From contig JAUNPS010000034.1 of the NCBI GenBank assembly GCA_030536575.1, positions 1 to 54,015 of the forward strand: DNA of 54,015 nt, read 5' to 3'. Positions 1-8,934 of this stretch are shown here, piece by piece (position 1 is the stretch's first letter; each line of letters opens with the position of its first letter). The notes beneath the pieces were generated by a model. The model did no database searches, had not been told where the DNA came from, and saw nothing but the letters and a program-made list of their open reading frames with translations. The DNA comes from Eubacteriales bacterium. Its GTDB lineage: Bacteria; Bacillota; Clostridia; Lachnospirales; Lachnospiraceae. Position numbers and translations under genes: made by a program.

Positions 1-501
1 AAGCAGATAATTATTAAGAAAAAGGTGATACCTGATTCTAAAGAAAATGAAGGTGGTGAAAAGTCTTCGTGAAAGAACCCTGAATTTATTGAAATAGTGC
101 TTGCATTAATGCTAAAAATATGATAATATTCTCAAAAATATATAATATTGGGGGCGAGAGAGGAGTTCAGAAAGAGAAAAATATTTAAGATACGTGGGAT
201 GAAATTCTGAGGTTTTTATGTGATGAGGATTGAAGAAGAAAAGCAGAACGCTGTTGAACAGGAGATCCATGCTGACAATAAAAAGTGTTGCCATTGTGTT
301 ATGAAGTTATACAATGGGATAAAGACTTTTGGAATGTTAGAAAATGGATTAAAAGAGTATTTTCGTTTAGGTCAATAGCGTGGAGTGTGGCAAAAATGGC
401 GGTTGTTTCGTGGTTTCTCTTGAGAGAAGAGTGGATAAGACGCATACTGTTGACGGTGGGAGTGAAAAGTAGCAAAGATTTTTATGATTTTAAGAAAACC
501 C
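1..501. other. No gene recognised upstream of the glmS promoter
   Basis: This AT-rich stretch has many stops on both strands. One plus frame is open from 285 to 836, but it runs through the glmS promoter and start and resembles no family I know. I see no RNA gene or repeat here. Confidence 0.5.
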
Positions 502-530
502 TTGACGGATTTTTTAAATTTTGCTATAGT
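502..530 (+). promoter_or_regulatory. Sigma-A-type promoter of glmS
   Basis: TTGACG at 502-507 and TATAGT at 525-530 are separated by exactly 17 bp. Transcription should start near 537, leaving a leader of about 140 nt before the glmS start at 677. Confidence 0.8.
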
Positions 531-550
531 AATTTTGAAAAAAAGGAGAA

Positions 551-609
551 TTCCGCCGGGCGGAACAGTACGAAAGAAGGCCGCAGAAATGAGCGATTGA
601 GTCTGCGGC
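551..609 (+). promoter_or_regulatory. glmS 5' leader with two hairpins
   Basis: The leader can fold a small hairpin (TTCCGC at 551-556 with GCGGAA at 560-565) and a second with 8-bp arms (GCCGCAGA at 580-587, TCTGCGGC at 602-609). The second is followed by a weak T-rich stretch and might act as an attenuator. The sequence does not show the core I would expect of the glmS ribozyme, which often controls this gene in Gram-positives. Function is inferred only. Confidence 0.35.
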
Positions 610-676
610 TTCCTTATTTATCCGAAAGATGGCAAGGATTTTGGCTGGTGGAATCGAAGAGGGGAGTGATGCAATT

Positions 677-2515
677 ATGTGCGGTATCGTGGGATACCTC
701 GGAAGCGAGCAGGCAGCTCCATTGCTTTTATCGGGCCTGTCAAAACTCGAATACAGAGGATATGATTCGGCGGGAATCGCCATACGGAATGAAGAGACAG
801 GGAAGATCGAGCTTGTTAAGGCAAAAGGCCGATTGAAAACTCTGATTGAGAAGACCGATGCAGGCATGGCCGTGAAGGGTACTTGTGGAGTGGGGCATAC
901 ACGTTGGGCGACACATGGTGAACCGTCGGTGACAAATGCACATCCGCATTGCACGGAGGATAAATCGGTAGTTCTGGTACATAACGGGATTATCGAGAAT
1001 TACCAGGAACTGAAAGAGAAGCTTCAGAAATCCGGTTATACGTTTTATTCACAGACGGATACGGAAGTTGCGGCGAAGCTGATTGATTATTATTATAAGA
1101 AGACTGGCACGCCGCTTGGAGCGATCTCCAGCGCGATGCTTCGGATCCGAGGGTCTTATGCCTTCGGAATTTTGTTTCATGATCATCCGGGAAAGTTGTT
1201 TGCAGCCCGTAAGGACAGTCCGCTGATTATTGGAAAGAATGATAGCGGCTGTCTGATTGCTTCGGATGTACCGGCAATTCTGGAAAGTACCAGAAATGTC
1301 TTTTATATTGGAAATTTAGAGATTGCTGAGTTGACTCAGGAGGAAATCCATTTCTATAATATTGATCGCGAAGAGATTAAAAAGGAAATGGTGGAGATTG
1401 AGTGGGATGCGGAAGCCGCGGAAAAAGGCGGATATGAGCATTTCATGTTAAAGGAAATTCATGAGCAGCCCAAAGCTGTTCAGGATACCATCGGCGCTTA
1501 CGTGAAGGAAGGCCGAGTTGATTTGTCCGAGGTTGGGCTGTCGGACGAGAAGCTGCAGGAACTGGAGCGGATTTATATCGTGGCCTGTGGCTCTGCCTAC
1601 CATGTGGGAATGGTAGGGAAATATGTGATAGAGGAACTTGCGGATGTTCCGGTGGAGGTAGATCTTGCATCGGAGTTTCGTTATCGTAATCCGCGGTTCG
1701 CGAAGAATTCCATGGTGATTGTCGTATCTCAGTCTGGTGAGACGGCGGACAGTTTGGCTGCGTTGCGGCTGTCGAAAGAGAAAGGAATTCCGGTTCTTGG
1801 AATTGTAAATGTGGTTGGTTCCAGCATAGCACGGGAGAGTGATTACATTTTATATACGTATGCGGGACCGGAGATTTCTGTTGCTACGACGAAAGCGTAC
1901 AGTACACAACTGATTGCGGTTTATCTGCTGGCTGTTCAGAGTGCTTTGGTGAAGGGAAAGATTACGAAGGCGCGCTATGAAGAGTTGCTGACCGAGATGG
2001 GGACACTTCCGGGGAAAATCCAGAAGGTGCTGGAAGATAAAGAACGGATTCAGTGGTTTGCGAGCAAATATGCGAATGCACGGGACATTTTCTTTATCGG
2101 GCGCGGTATTGATTATGCGATTAGCCTGGAAGGTAGCCTGAAAATGAAGGAGATCAGTTATATTCATTCGGAGGCCTATGCAGCAGGGGAGTTAAAGCAT
2201 GGGACGATCAGTTTGATTGAGAATGGGACGCTGGTGGTTGGAGTTCTGACACAAAAGGCGCTGTTTGAGAAGACGATCAGTAATATGGTGGAAGTGAAAA
2301 GCAGGGGAGCCTATTTGATGGGGCTTACTTGTTATGGAAATTATAGTATTGAGGATACGGCGGACTTTTCGGTTTATGTTCCAAAAACGGAGCAGTATTT
2401 TGCGACGAGTTTGGCGATTGTGCCGTTGCAACTGATGGGGTACTATGTGAGTGTTGCCAAAGGACTCGATGTGGATAAGCCGAGGAATCTGGCAAAGTCT
2501 GTGACCGTTGAATGA
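677..2515 (+). CDS. glmS: Glutamine-fructose-6-phosphate aminotransferase (isomerizing)
   Basis: GlmS makes glucosamine-6-phosphate from fructose-6-phosphate and glutamine, the first committed step to UDP-GlcNAc for the cell wall. The ATG at 677 gives the canonical start MCGIVGYLG, whose Cys2 is the nucleophile of the glutamine amidotransferase domain (about residues 1-220). Two SIS sugar-isomerase domains follow (VACGSAYHVG and VVSQSGETADS in the first; FFIGRGIDYAISLEG and LKHGTISLIE in the second), and the protein ends in the family signature LAKSVTVE. The length of 612 aa is normal. An upstream in-frame start at 629 is rejected because Cys must follow the initiator Met. It stands as a single gene behind its own promoter. 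Confidence 0.97.
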   Translation: MCGIVGYLGSEQAAPLLLSGLSKLEYRGYDSAGIAIRNEETGKIELVKAKGRLKTLIEKTDAGMAVKGTCGVGHTRWATHGEPSVTNAHPHCTEDKSVVLVHNGIIENYQELKEKLQKSGYTFYSQTDTEVAAKLIDYYYKKTGTPLGAISSAMLRIRGSYAFGILFHDHPGKLFAARKDSPLIIGKNDSGCLIASDVPAILESTRNVFYIGNLEIAELTQEEIHFYNIDREEIKKEMVEIEWDAEAAEKGGYEHFMLKEIHEQPKAVQDTIGAYVKEGRVDLSEVGLSDEKLQELERIYIVACGSAYHVGMVGKYVIEELADVPVEVDLASEFRYRNPRFAKNSMVIVVSQSGETADSLAALRLSKEKGIPVLGIVNVVGSSIARESDYILYTYAGPEISVATTKAYSTQLIAVYLLAVQSALVKGKITKARYEELLTEMGTLPGKIQKVLEDKERIQWFASKYANARDIFFIGRGIDYAISLEGSLKMKEISYIHSEAYAAGELKHGTISLIENGTLVVGVLTQKALFEKTISNMVEVKSRGAYLMGLTCYGNYSIEDTADFSVYVPKTEQYFATSLAIVPLQLMGYYVSVAKGLDVDKPRNLAKSVTVE

Positions 2516-2584
2516 GGGTTCATAGATTTTAGAAATACGGACAGGGAAAGAAACCTTGCGGTAAAGAAAAGGAAGAGATTACAA

Positions 2585-3106
2585 ATGATAAATGAAGAAA
2601 AATTTAATCAGGTTTATGAGCGTTATTCAAGCCTGCTTATTAAGTTTATTTGGGATCGGACTGGAAATAGAGAAGATTCTCTGGAAATGTGCCAAGATGT
2701 ATTTTTGGCTTTTTCGAGGTATATGGACTCGGTTGAGGAGGAATTGTGGAAAGCGTGGCTGATATTGGCGGCTAAGCGTAAATGCATTGACTATTTTCGC
2801 AAGAGTAAGACGAAAAACGAGATGGCCAATGTAGAACGAGTTGAGAGAGAGGTCGTCGTAGAAAACAGTGCAGAGCTGGTGGTGGAGAGAGTTGTCCAGA
2901 GTGAATTTGTTTATCGGATTTTAGAAACGTTGCATAGAAAGAATCCGAAGTGGTATGAGGCGATTGAGGCGGTATGTATTTGTGAACTGACGCATGAAGA
3001 GGCGGCTGAGGAGTTGCAGGTGTCGACGGAGGTGTTGCGTTCTAGGATATACCGGGCGAGGAAGTTCTTGCGGAGCGAGTTTGGAGAAGAGTATAAGAAT
3101 CTCTGA
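2585..3106 (+). CDS. ECF-like RNA polymerase sigma factor
   Basis: This 173-aa protein has the two-domain layout of ECF sigma factors. Region 2 (about residues 5-75) includes the stretch GNREDSLEMCQDVFLAF and a basic KRKCIDYFRKSK segment. A C-terminal region 4 helix-turn-helix (about 115-165) has the typical LTHEEAAEELQVS and LRSRIYRARKFLR pattern. It would direct RNA polymerase to a small regulon. AGGAAG precedes the ATG at 2585. No anti-sigma gene follows; a strong terminator comes within 90 bp, so it is probably monocistronic and controlled in another way. The target promoters are not evident. Confidence 0.82.
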   Translation: MINEEKFNQVYERYSSLLIKFIWDRTGNREDSLEMCQDVFLAFSRYMDSVEEELWKAWLILAAKRKCIDYFRKSKTKNEMANVERVEREVVVENSAELVVERVVQSEFVYRILETLHRKNPKWYEAIEAVCICELTHEEAAEELQVSTEVLRSRIYRARKFLRSEFGEEYKNL

Positions 3107-3120
3107 ATGTGTGTGGACGC

Positions 3121-3189
3121 ATGAATGTATGGCCGAGAAGAGAGATTGTGGAAAGGTTCCGCATCGAGATTTTGAATGAGGAAGAGTAA
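3121..3189 (+). CDS. Possible 22-aa peptide or gene stub after the sigma factor
   Basis: An ATG at 3121 opens a charged 22-codon frame (MNVWPRREIVERF then a Glu-rich tail) that stops just before the terminator. There is no good Shine-Dalgarno. It could be the stub of a lost gene, for example an anti-sigma factor, or chance. Low confidence. Confidence 0.2.
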   Translation: MNVWPRREIVERFRIEILNEEE

Positions 3190-3194
3190 AACAT

Positions 3195-3238
3195 AAAAGT
3201 ACCGGTGTACAGAGGAAGACCTGTATACCGGTACTTTT
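3195..3238. terminator. Strong bidirectional intrinsic terminator
   Basis: Arms of 18 bp (3195-3212 and 3221-3238) pair with a single G-T wobble around an 8-nt loop, with A-run and T-run at the outer ends. It ends sigma-factor transcription and insulates the CRISPR locus. Confidence 0.88.
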
Positions 3239-3540
3239 TAAATTTGCGGAAAAATATTTGGTCATAATAGATATAAATGGTGAGTAACTGTATGGCACTA
3301 TGGGGGAGTCAATCATGCCGCACAATGATGTTGCGCCAAATGGGGAGGTCCTGTGTTTTCCATATCAGGCGAGTGTGAAGCTAATGATGTATAAGAGGCA
3401 TTGTTCCACGACGAAAAAGGCGGACAAACGAGCGCAGGCTATATTATTCGGTGGAATGGATGTGTGAGCTTGACGGGTTAGAAGCAATGTGATAGGCTAT
3501 GTGTAGAATGGTGATGTGATAAGCAGATGTTAGATGAATT
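3239..3540. other. Spacer region between terminator and CRISPR leader
   Basis: No coding frame, RNA or repeat is recognised in these about 300 bp. Confidence 0.5.
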
Positions 3541-3737
3541 AGGGGGATAAGCTGTAGGTGCGAATAGGAAGTGAACATAGTATTGCGGGGAGATTCGCAC
3601 CAAATAAAAGGGCATTTTTGAGGGGATAAGGGATAAATTTGAAGGGGAGAGAGATGGAATGGTTTATTTTAAAAGATGATAATGGGAAATGTGTGGGAAT
3701 TTGAGGGGAAATTAAATAAAAATTGTGCAATTTTGCT
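3541..3737 (+). promoter_or_regulatory. Leader of CRISPR array 1
   Basis: The sequence upstream of the first repeat is homologous to the leader of array 2 (14750-14949). A distal block has an inverted repeat (GGTGCGAAT at 3557-3565, ATTCGCACC at 3593-3601) around AGTGAACATA and is followed by a TAAAA stretch. A proximal block of about 30 bp ends in ATTTTGC one base before the first repeat. The distance from inverted repeat to first repeat is 136 bp. Leaders of this kind guide Cas1-Cas2 integration and array transcription; that role is inferred from position and conservation. Confidence 0.75.
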
Positions 3738-5591
3738 GTCTCCCTCTATGTAGAGGGAGTGGATTGAAATGTTTCGGTAATTGCAACAATGGCCGGAATG
3801 GAGGCCCGTCTCCCTCTATGTAGAGGGAGTGGATTGAAATACGACCGGGAAGGGGCAGGAGCATGAGCAACGAGTCTCCCTCTATGTAGAGGGAGTGGAT
3901 TGAAATACGGCCACCGATGCGTCGCTGGTGTTAATGTAATAAGGTCTCCCTCTATGTAGAGGGAGTGGATTGAAATATTTTAAGCTTTTCCAGCGAGGAG
4001 CCATACGACAGTCTCCCTCTATGTAGAGGGAGTGGATTGAAATGTAACGGCGCCGCTGGTGGCCGAAACGGGGGCCGGTCTCCCTCTATGTAGAGGGAGT
4101 GGATTGAAATAGGAACGCCAGAGGGAACGGTGCCGGGTGATAGGCGTCTCCCTCTATGTAGAGGGAGTGGATTGAAATAGGATGGAAGGCGCTTATGGAG
4201 CCACACCGGGAGCGGTCTCCCTCTATGTAGAGGGAGTGGATTGAAATATAGCCTCATCCTCGGTGCTGAACTGCCCCCAGTGTCTCCCTCTATGTAGAGG
4301 GAGTGGATTGAAATCATCCGCGGAAGCTCCGAGCTCCCTGCAAATACGTGTCTCCCTCTATGTAGAGGGAGTGGATTGAAATTTGATTTTTCCAGGCTTG
4401 AACCTTACGCCTTCGGGTCTCCCTCTATGTAGAGGGAGTGGATTGAAATGTATCGGTGTGCCGGAAAGTATAAGCTTATACTTCGTCTCCCTCTATGTAG
4501 AGGGAGTGGATTGAAATGCCTTAATTTTGGTCTGTACCTTATGCAGCTCCAAGTCTCCCTCTATGTAGAGGGAGTGGATTGAAATTCCATTATGCGCTGC
4601 GCCTGGATCATATCGCGGGCGGTCTCCCTCTATGTAGAGGGAGTGGATTGAAATGCCGCTATTTCGTCGTTTTTGTCCGGGATGTCAGTCTCCCTCTATG
4701 TAGAGGGAGTGGATTGAAATTCTCCGAATACTTTCCCTACTGTTTCCCGGATTTGTCTCCCTCTATGTAGAGGGAGTGGATTGAAATAACCTCCTCTTTC
4801 TATTCCTCAGTCGGAAGCTCAAGTCTCCCTCTATGTAGAGGGAGTGGATTGAAATGTCCCAGCGGCAAACGGAAAGCCACCGGAATTGGTCTCCCTCTAT
4901 GTAGAGGGAGTGGATTGAAATGAAAAACTGGCAGAAGAATTGCGGGTGATCAAAGTCTCCCTCTATGTAGAGGGAGTGGATTGAAATGTAAGCTGGGGAA
5001 ATTATACAGCAGCGTTCCCTGCGTCTCCCTCTATGTAGAGGGAGTGGATTGAAATGGCGTAATATATGTATCCATTGATCGGCCCTGCCGGTCTCCCTCT
5101 ATGTAGAGGGAGTGGATTGAAATCATTTCGTCCAGGGTTTTGTTGACTGAATCAATGTCTCCCTCTATGTAGAGGGAGTGGATTGAAATTCTTCGGTTGT
5201 CACCGGCTTTTCTTTCATTGTGTCTCCCTCTATGTAGAGGGAGTGGATTGAAATAACCCTCCTAATGCCGTCGCTGCTGCCGTCAATGGTCTCCCTCTAT
5301 GTAGAGGGAGTGGATTGAAATGTTTTCACCAGGGTGTAATGACGGTATCTGTGGCGTCTCCCTCTATGTAGAGGGAGTGGATTGAAATATAATCTCTGTG
5401 CTTCACAAATTAATTGAAAACGAGTCTCCCTCTATGTAGAGAGTGTGGATTGAAATTTTGTCTCGCTGGTTGCAATGGACGGCTAGGAGCGTCTCCCACT
5501 GCATAGAGGGAATAGATTAAAATTCTTATAAAACTACTGCTGTTAGGGGACTTTCCCAGTCTCCCACTACGAGGAGAGCGAAGATTGAAAC
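3738..5591 (+). CRISPR. CRISPR array 1, type I-C, 28 repeats
   Basis: The 33-bp repeat begins GTCTCCCTCTATG and ends GGATTGAAAT, with self-complementary arms CTCCCTCTA/TAGAGGGAG and the ATTGAAAT 3' end typical of type I-C. I count 25 identical repeats plus three decayed ones at 5424, 5491 and 5559, with 27 spacers of 32-37 bp. Decay at the right end and the leader on the left show that new spacers enter at 3738. No spacer was seen twice. The cas operon promoter starts 60 bp after the last repeat. Confidence 0.97.
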
Positions 5592-5650
5592 ACCGCAAAC
5601 AATTTTTTGAAATAATTTGAAATAATTTTTAAAAATAATTATAAAAACAG

Positions 5651-5679
5651 TTGCCGAATCTTTGAAAATTTGGTATTAT
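5651..5679 (+). promoter_or_regulatory. Promoter of the cas operon
   Basis: TTGCCG at 5651-5656 and TATTAT at 5674-5679 are 17 bp apart. The predicted start of transcription near 5686 lies 30 bp upstream of the cas3 ATG, which rules out the upstream TTG at 5662 as the start codon. Confidence 0.75.
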
Positions 5680-5715
5680 TTACTCAACAGTCGATTTGCT
5701 ATGGGAGGGGAAGTT

Positions 5716-8151
5716 ATGGAAAAAGAGTATTACGCGCATTATAGGCCTGAAGATCAGGTTTACCAGCCCTTAACGGCCCACCTTGAGGAAACAGCAGATT
5801 TTTCAAGCGCGTATTGCTCTATTGACTTACTAAAAAAGGCTGCATGGCTTACGGGATTTTATCACGATATCGGAAAAGGCTGTGACGAATGGCAGGAATA
5901 TTTGAAAAAGGCCATTGAGGAGGAAAATAATAATCGAAGAGAAAAAATGGATCATTCCACATTGGGCGGCGTGGCAGCTGAAAAGACGTTGAAAAACAGC
6001 CTGTTGGCGGAGATGATCGAGATTGCCATTTATTTTCATCATGGCTTGAATGACGCTGTTTCGATTAAGGATGGGACAGCCCTTGTTTGGAAGCGCAGGG
6101 AGAAATATGGTTTCGGCACTTCTGCAAGGAGGGGTTCTCAGCAAGTTGATGAGAAAGAGAATGTGTGTATAAAAGTTGACGCTGCTATTTTGCAGTTAAA
6201 GAAGTATGCAGACGGAATAAATCTGGATGAATATTGGAAAAGTGCCAGAGCAGATCTTGATCAGCTGGGGAAGCAGATTTTTGCATTGGAGAAGCGAGGC
6301 GAAAAGGCAGGCCAATATGGCAATAAACAGTTTTTCCTTGGCATGTGTGAACGGATGCTGTTTTCCAGTTTGATGGATGGTGACGTCCGGAATACAGTGG
6401 ATTTTGCGAATAAGAAGGAAACAGTTCTCACGAGCGAGCAGGCGATGCAGCAGGTCTGGGAACAGGGCATCCAAAATCTGGAGGAAAAGTTGAAAGGATT
6501 TCGGACAGAAAACCGTATAGACCAGTGCAGGGCGATGATCTCGGCACAGTGTAAAGATGCGGCGGTTCGTGATGAAAAACTGTATCGATTATCTGTTCCA
6601 ACGGGAGCGGGGAAAACGCTAAGCGGCCTGCGTTTTGCACTGCATTGCGCGAAGCAGAAGAAAAAAAGACACATCTTTTATATAGCGCCATTTCGGAGCA
6701 TTCTGGAGCAAAATGCCGATGAAATACGCTCTGTATTTGGCGAGGATCATATGGTGTTAGAGCATCACAGCGATATCATCTGCAAAGATGAAGATCAGAT
6801 GGAGCGTTATGAACGATTGATTGAAAACTGGGATGAAGTTCCGGTGATTGTGACTACCGCCGTACAGTTTTTCGACACGCTGTTCAAGGAGAAGAAATCC
6901 AATTTGCGCAGATTTCACAGCCTGAGCAACAGCGTGATTATTCTTGATGAAGTACAGGCATTTCCGATAAAGTTAATTCAGCTCTTTAACATGGCATCTA
7001 ATTTTTTGACGGAACTTTGTAATACCACGATTGTTCTCTGCACGGCTACACAGCCTCTTTTGGATCGTGTGCGGGAAAATCGACTTCTTCCGCCTACGGA
7101 TATCGTAAAGAATTTAAACGAATATGAAGAAGCATTTCGGCGCGTAGAGTTTTCTGATGATACCGCTCAATTCCCAAACGGCGCATCTGCAGAGCAAATC
7201 GCAGAATATATCCTGGAAAAAGAGAAAATTCATAAACAAGTATTGGTTATTGTAAATACGAAAGCATGTGCAGAAACGTTGTACCAGATGCTGAAAGACC
7301 GGACGGAGGGAAAACTCACGCATTTGAGTACGAAGATGTGTGCGGAGCATCGAAGCAGCGTATTGCGTGACATCCGAAAGGATTTGGAGGATGGAGAAGG
7401 CATGGTTTGCATCAGCACACAATTGGTGGAGGCTGGTGTCGATTTTTCATTCCAATGTGTGATTCGGTCTTTGGCTGGACTTGACAATCTAATTCAGGCC
7501 GCCGGCCGGTGTAATCGAAATGGAAAGGCAGATAAGGGATATGTGTACCTTGTAGCGTTGGCGTCGGAGTTGGAGAACGTTTCAAGGATTCCAGATATAA
7601 AAAAGGCACAGGAGGCCATGCAGCAGTTACTTATAAAATACCATCAGAATCCGGACGCATTTGAAAATCGTCTTGATTCCGGGAAAGCAATTGATTGCTA
7701 TTATCAGTTTTACTTCTATAACAGACAAAATGAAATGAATTATGCAGCAAAAATTTCGGGTGTACCCACCAATTTGGTTGATCTGTTTTCAGCGAATCAT
7801 ACATTTGCGAAAAATGTTAAGAATGTCTACTTTAAGCAAGCATTTTACAGCGCAGGTCAGGCATTTCAGGTAATTGAAGAGAAGGATGGGGCAGATGTGG
7901 TGGTGCCGTTTGGGCAGGCGGAGGAATTGCTGAAAGAATTCCAGGAGTCTGATGACGGGCAGAAAAGAAAGATGATTTTGCGAAAATTGCAGAGATATAC
8001 CGTACATTTATCAAACGGATGGATACAGAAATTGAAAAATGCAGTCTATGGAATTGAGGAAAACAGGATCCTCGTTCTGGCGGATGGTTATTATAGCCGG
8101 GATACAGGCGTGGTGGAGTATCCTGTGGAAATGCCGTTTTTGGATGTCTAA
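5716..8151 (+). CDS. cas3: CRISPR-associated helicase/nuclease Cas3
   Basis: Cas3 is the effector recruited to Cascade-bound R-loops; it unwinds and degrades target DNA. The 811-aa protein has an N-terminal HD nuclease domain (H22, HD pair H50-D51, H80, H108-H109) and then a superfamily 2 helicase: Walker A VPTGAGKT near residue 297, DEVQ box near 410, CTATQP motif III, and C-terminal motifs ISTQLVEAGVD and QAAGRCNRNG near 590. The ATG at 5716 has GGGAGGGG at a good distance. It is the first gene of a compact operon through cas2. HD and helicase are fused, as is usual for type I-C. Confidence 0.97.
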   Translation: MEKEYYAHYRPEDQVYQPLTAHLEETADFSSAYCSIDLLKKAAWLTGFYHDIGKGCDEWQEYLKKAIEEENNNRREKMDHSTLGGVAAEKTLKNSLLAEMIEIAIYFHHGLNDAVSIKDGTALVWKRREKYGFGTSARRGSQQVDEKENVCIKVDAAILQLKKYADGINLDEYWKSARADLDQLGKQIFALEKRGEKAGQYGNKQFFLGMCERMLFSSLMDGDVRNTVDFANKKETVLTSEQAMQQVWEQGIQNLEEKLKGFRTENRIDQCRAMISAQCKDAAVRDEKLYRLSVPTGAGKTLSGLRFALHCAKQKKKRHIFYIAPFRSILEQNADEIRSVFGEDHMVLEHHSDIICKDEDQMERYERLIENWDEVPVIVTTAVQFFDTLFKEKKSNLRRFHSLSNSVIILDEVQAFPIKLIQLFNMASNFLTELCNTTIVLCTATQPLLDRVRENRLLPPTDIVKNLNEYEEAFRRVEFSDDTAQFPNGASAEQIAEYILEKEKIHKQVLVIVNTKACAETLYQMLKDRTEGKLTHLSTKMCAEHRSSVLRDIRKDLEDGEGMVCISTQLVEAGVDFSFQCVIRSLAGLDNLIQAAGRCNRNGKADKGYVYLVALASELENVSRIPDIKKAQEAMQQLLIKYHQNPDAFENRLDSGKAIDCYYQFYFYNRQNEMNYAAKISGVPTNLVDLFSANHTFAKNVKNVYFKQAFYSAGQAFQVIEEKDGADVVVPFGQAEELLKEFQESDDGQKRKMILRKLQRYTVHLSNGWIQKLKNAVYGIEENRILVLADGYYSRDTGVVEYPVEMPFLDV

Positions 8152-8196
8152 AAGGTAGGATTTTTGGAAAATAAAAATAGGACAGGAGGTGTTAAA

Positions 8197-8934
8197 TTGG
8201 AACCAAAATTTAGAAATACCGTTGAGTTTCAGGTAAGCGGCGCGTATGCGCTTTTTTCAGATCCAATCACCCGTGTGGGAGGCGAAAAATTCAGCTATCA
8301 GATCCCGACGTATGAGGCCCTGAAAGGAATTTTGCACAGTGTTTACTGGAAACCAACGCTCATCTGGGTGATTGATGAAGTACGGATCATGAATCCGATT
8401 CAGACAGAAACGAAGGCCATCCGTCCGATTACCTACAGCGGCGGCAATGATCTTTCGTATTATACCTATTTGAAAGATGTCTGTTATCAAGTACGGGCGC
8501 ACTTTGTATGGAATCAGAACCGTCCGGAACTGGAAAGAGACCGAGATGAAAATAAACACCACAACATTGCCAAACGCATGATTAACCGTGGCGGCCGCAG
8601 AGACGTATTCCTTGGAACACGGGAATGCCAGGGTTATGTGGAGCCTTGTGAGTTTGGAACTGGAAAGGGATTTTATGACGAAATGCCGGGAGAGCTTGCA
8701 TTTGGGTTTATGTACCATGGAATTACCTATGCGGATGAGGCGATTCTGGAGGAAGATAAAGGAAAAATGACGGTGCGGTTCTGGCATCCGGTGATGAAAC
8801 AAGGGTATATCCGATTTCTTCCGCCTGAGGAATGTCGGGAGAAACGCCATATTCACGAGATGGAGATCAAAGAATTTCCAGATTATAAATTCAGTGGGTT
8901 GAAAGAGTTTGAGGGAGAAGGTGACGCGTCTTGA
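8197..8934 (+). CDS. cas5c: Type I-C Cas5 (pre-crRNA endonuclease)
   Basis: In type I-C systems, which lack Cas6, Cas5c cuts the repeat RNA and stays on the crRNA 5' handle in Cascade. The 245-aa protein opens with the RAMP-like segment VEFQVSGAYALFSDP and carries Tyr50 and the KHHNIAKR stretch (K120, H121, H122), which matches the Tyr/Lys/His catalytic set known for Cas5c. A glycine-rich NRGGRRDVFLG loop follows. The start is TTG at 8197 with AGGAGGT seven bases upstream; an earlier TTG at 8164 lacks such a site. The stop overlaps the start of cas8c by four bases. Confidence 0.93.
   Translation: MEPKFRNTVEFQVSGAYALFSDPITRVGGEKFSYQIPTYEALKGILHSVYWKPTLIWVIDEVRIMNPIQTETKAIRPITYSGGNDLSYYTYLKDVCYQVRAHFVWNQNRPELERDRDENKHHNIAKRMINRGGRRDVFLGTRECQGYVEPCEFGTGKGFYDEMPGELAFGFMYHGITYADEAILEEDKGKMTVRFWHPVMKQGYIRFLPPEECREKRHIHEMEIKEFPDYKFSGLKEFEGEGDAS

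Noticed and set aside
537-676. glmS ribozyme in the glmS leader
   Set aside because: The leader has two hairpins, but I could not find the core sequence expected of the ribozyme; a covariance search would settle it.
285-836. Plus-strand frame of 183 codons upstream of and into glmS
   Set aside because: It spans the glmS promoter, leader hairpins and the first 160 bases of glmS in another frame and has no recognisable family.
3952-5598. Open frames within CRISPR array 1 on both strands
   Set aside because: They are translations of the regular repeats, showing the same peptide every 66-70 bp.
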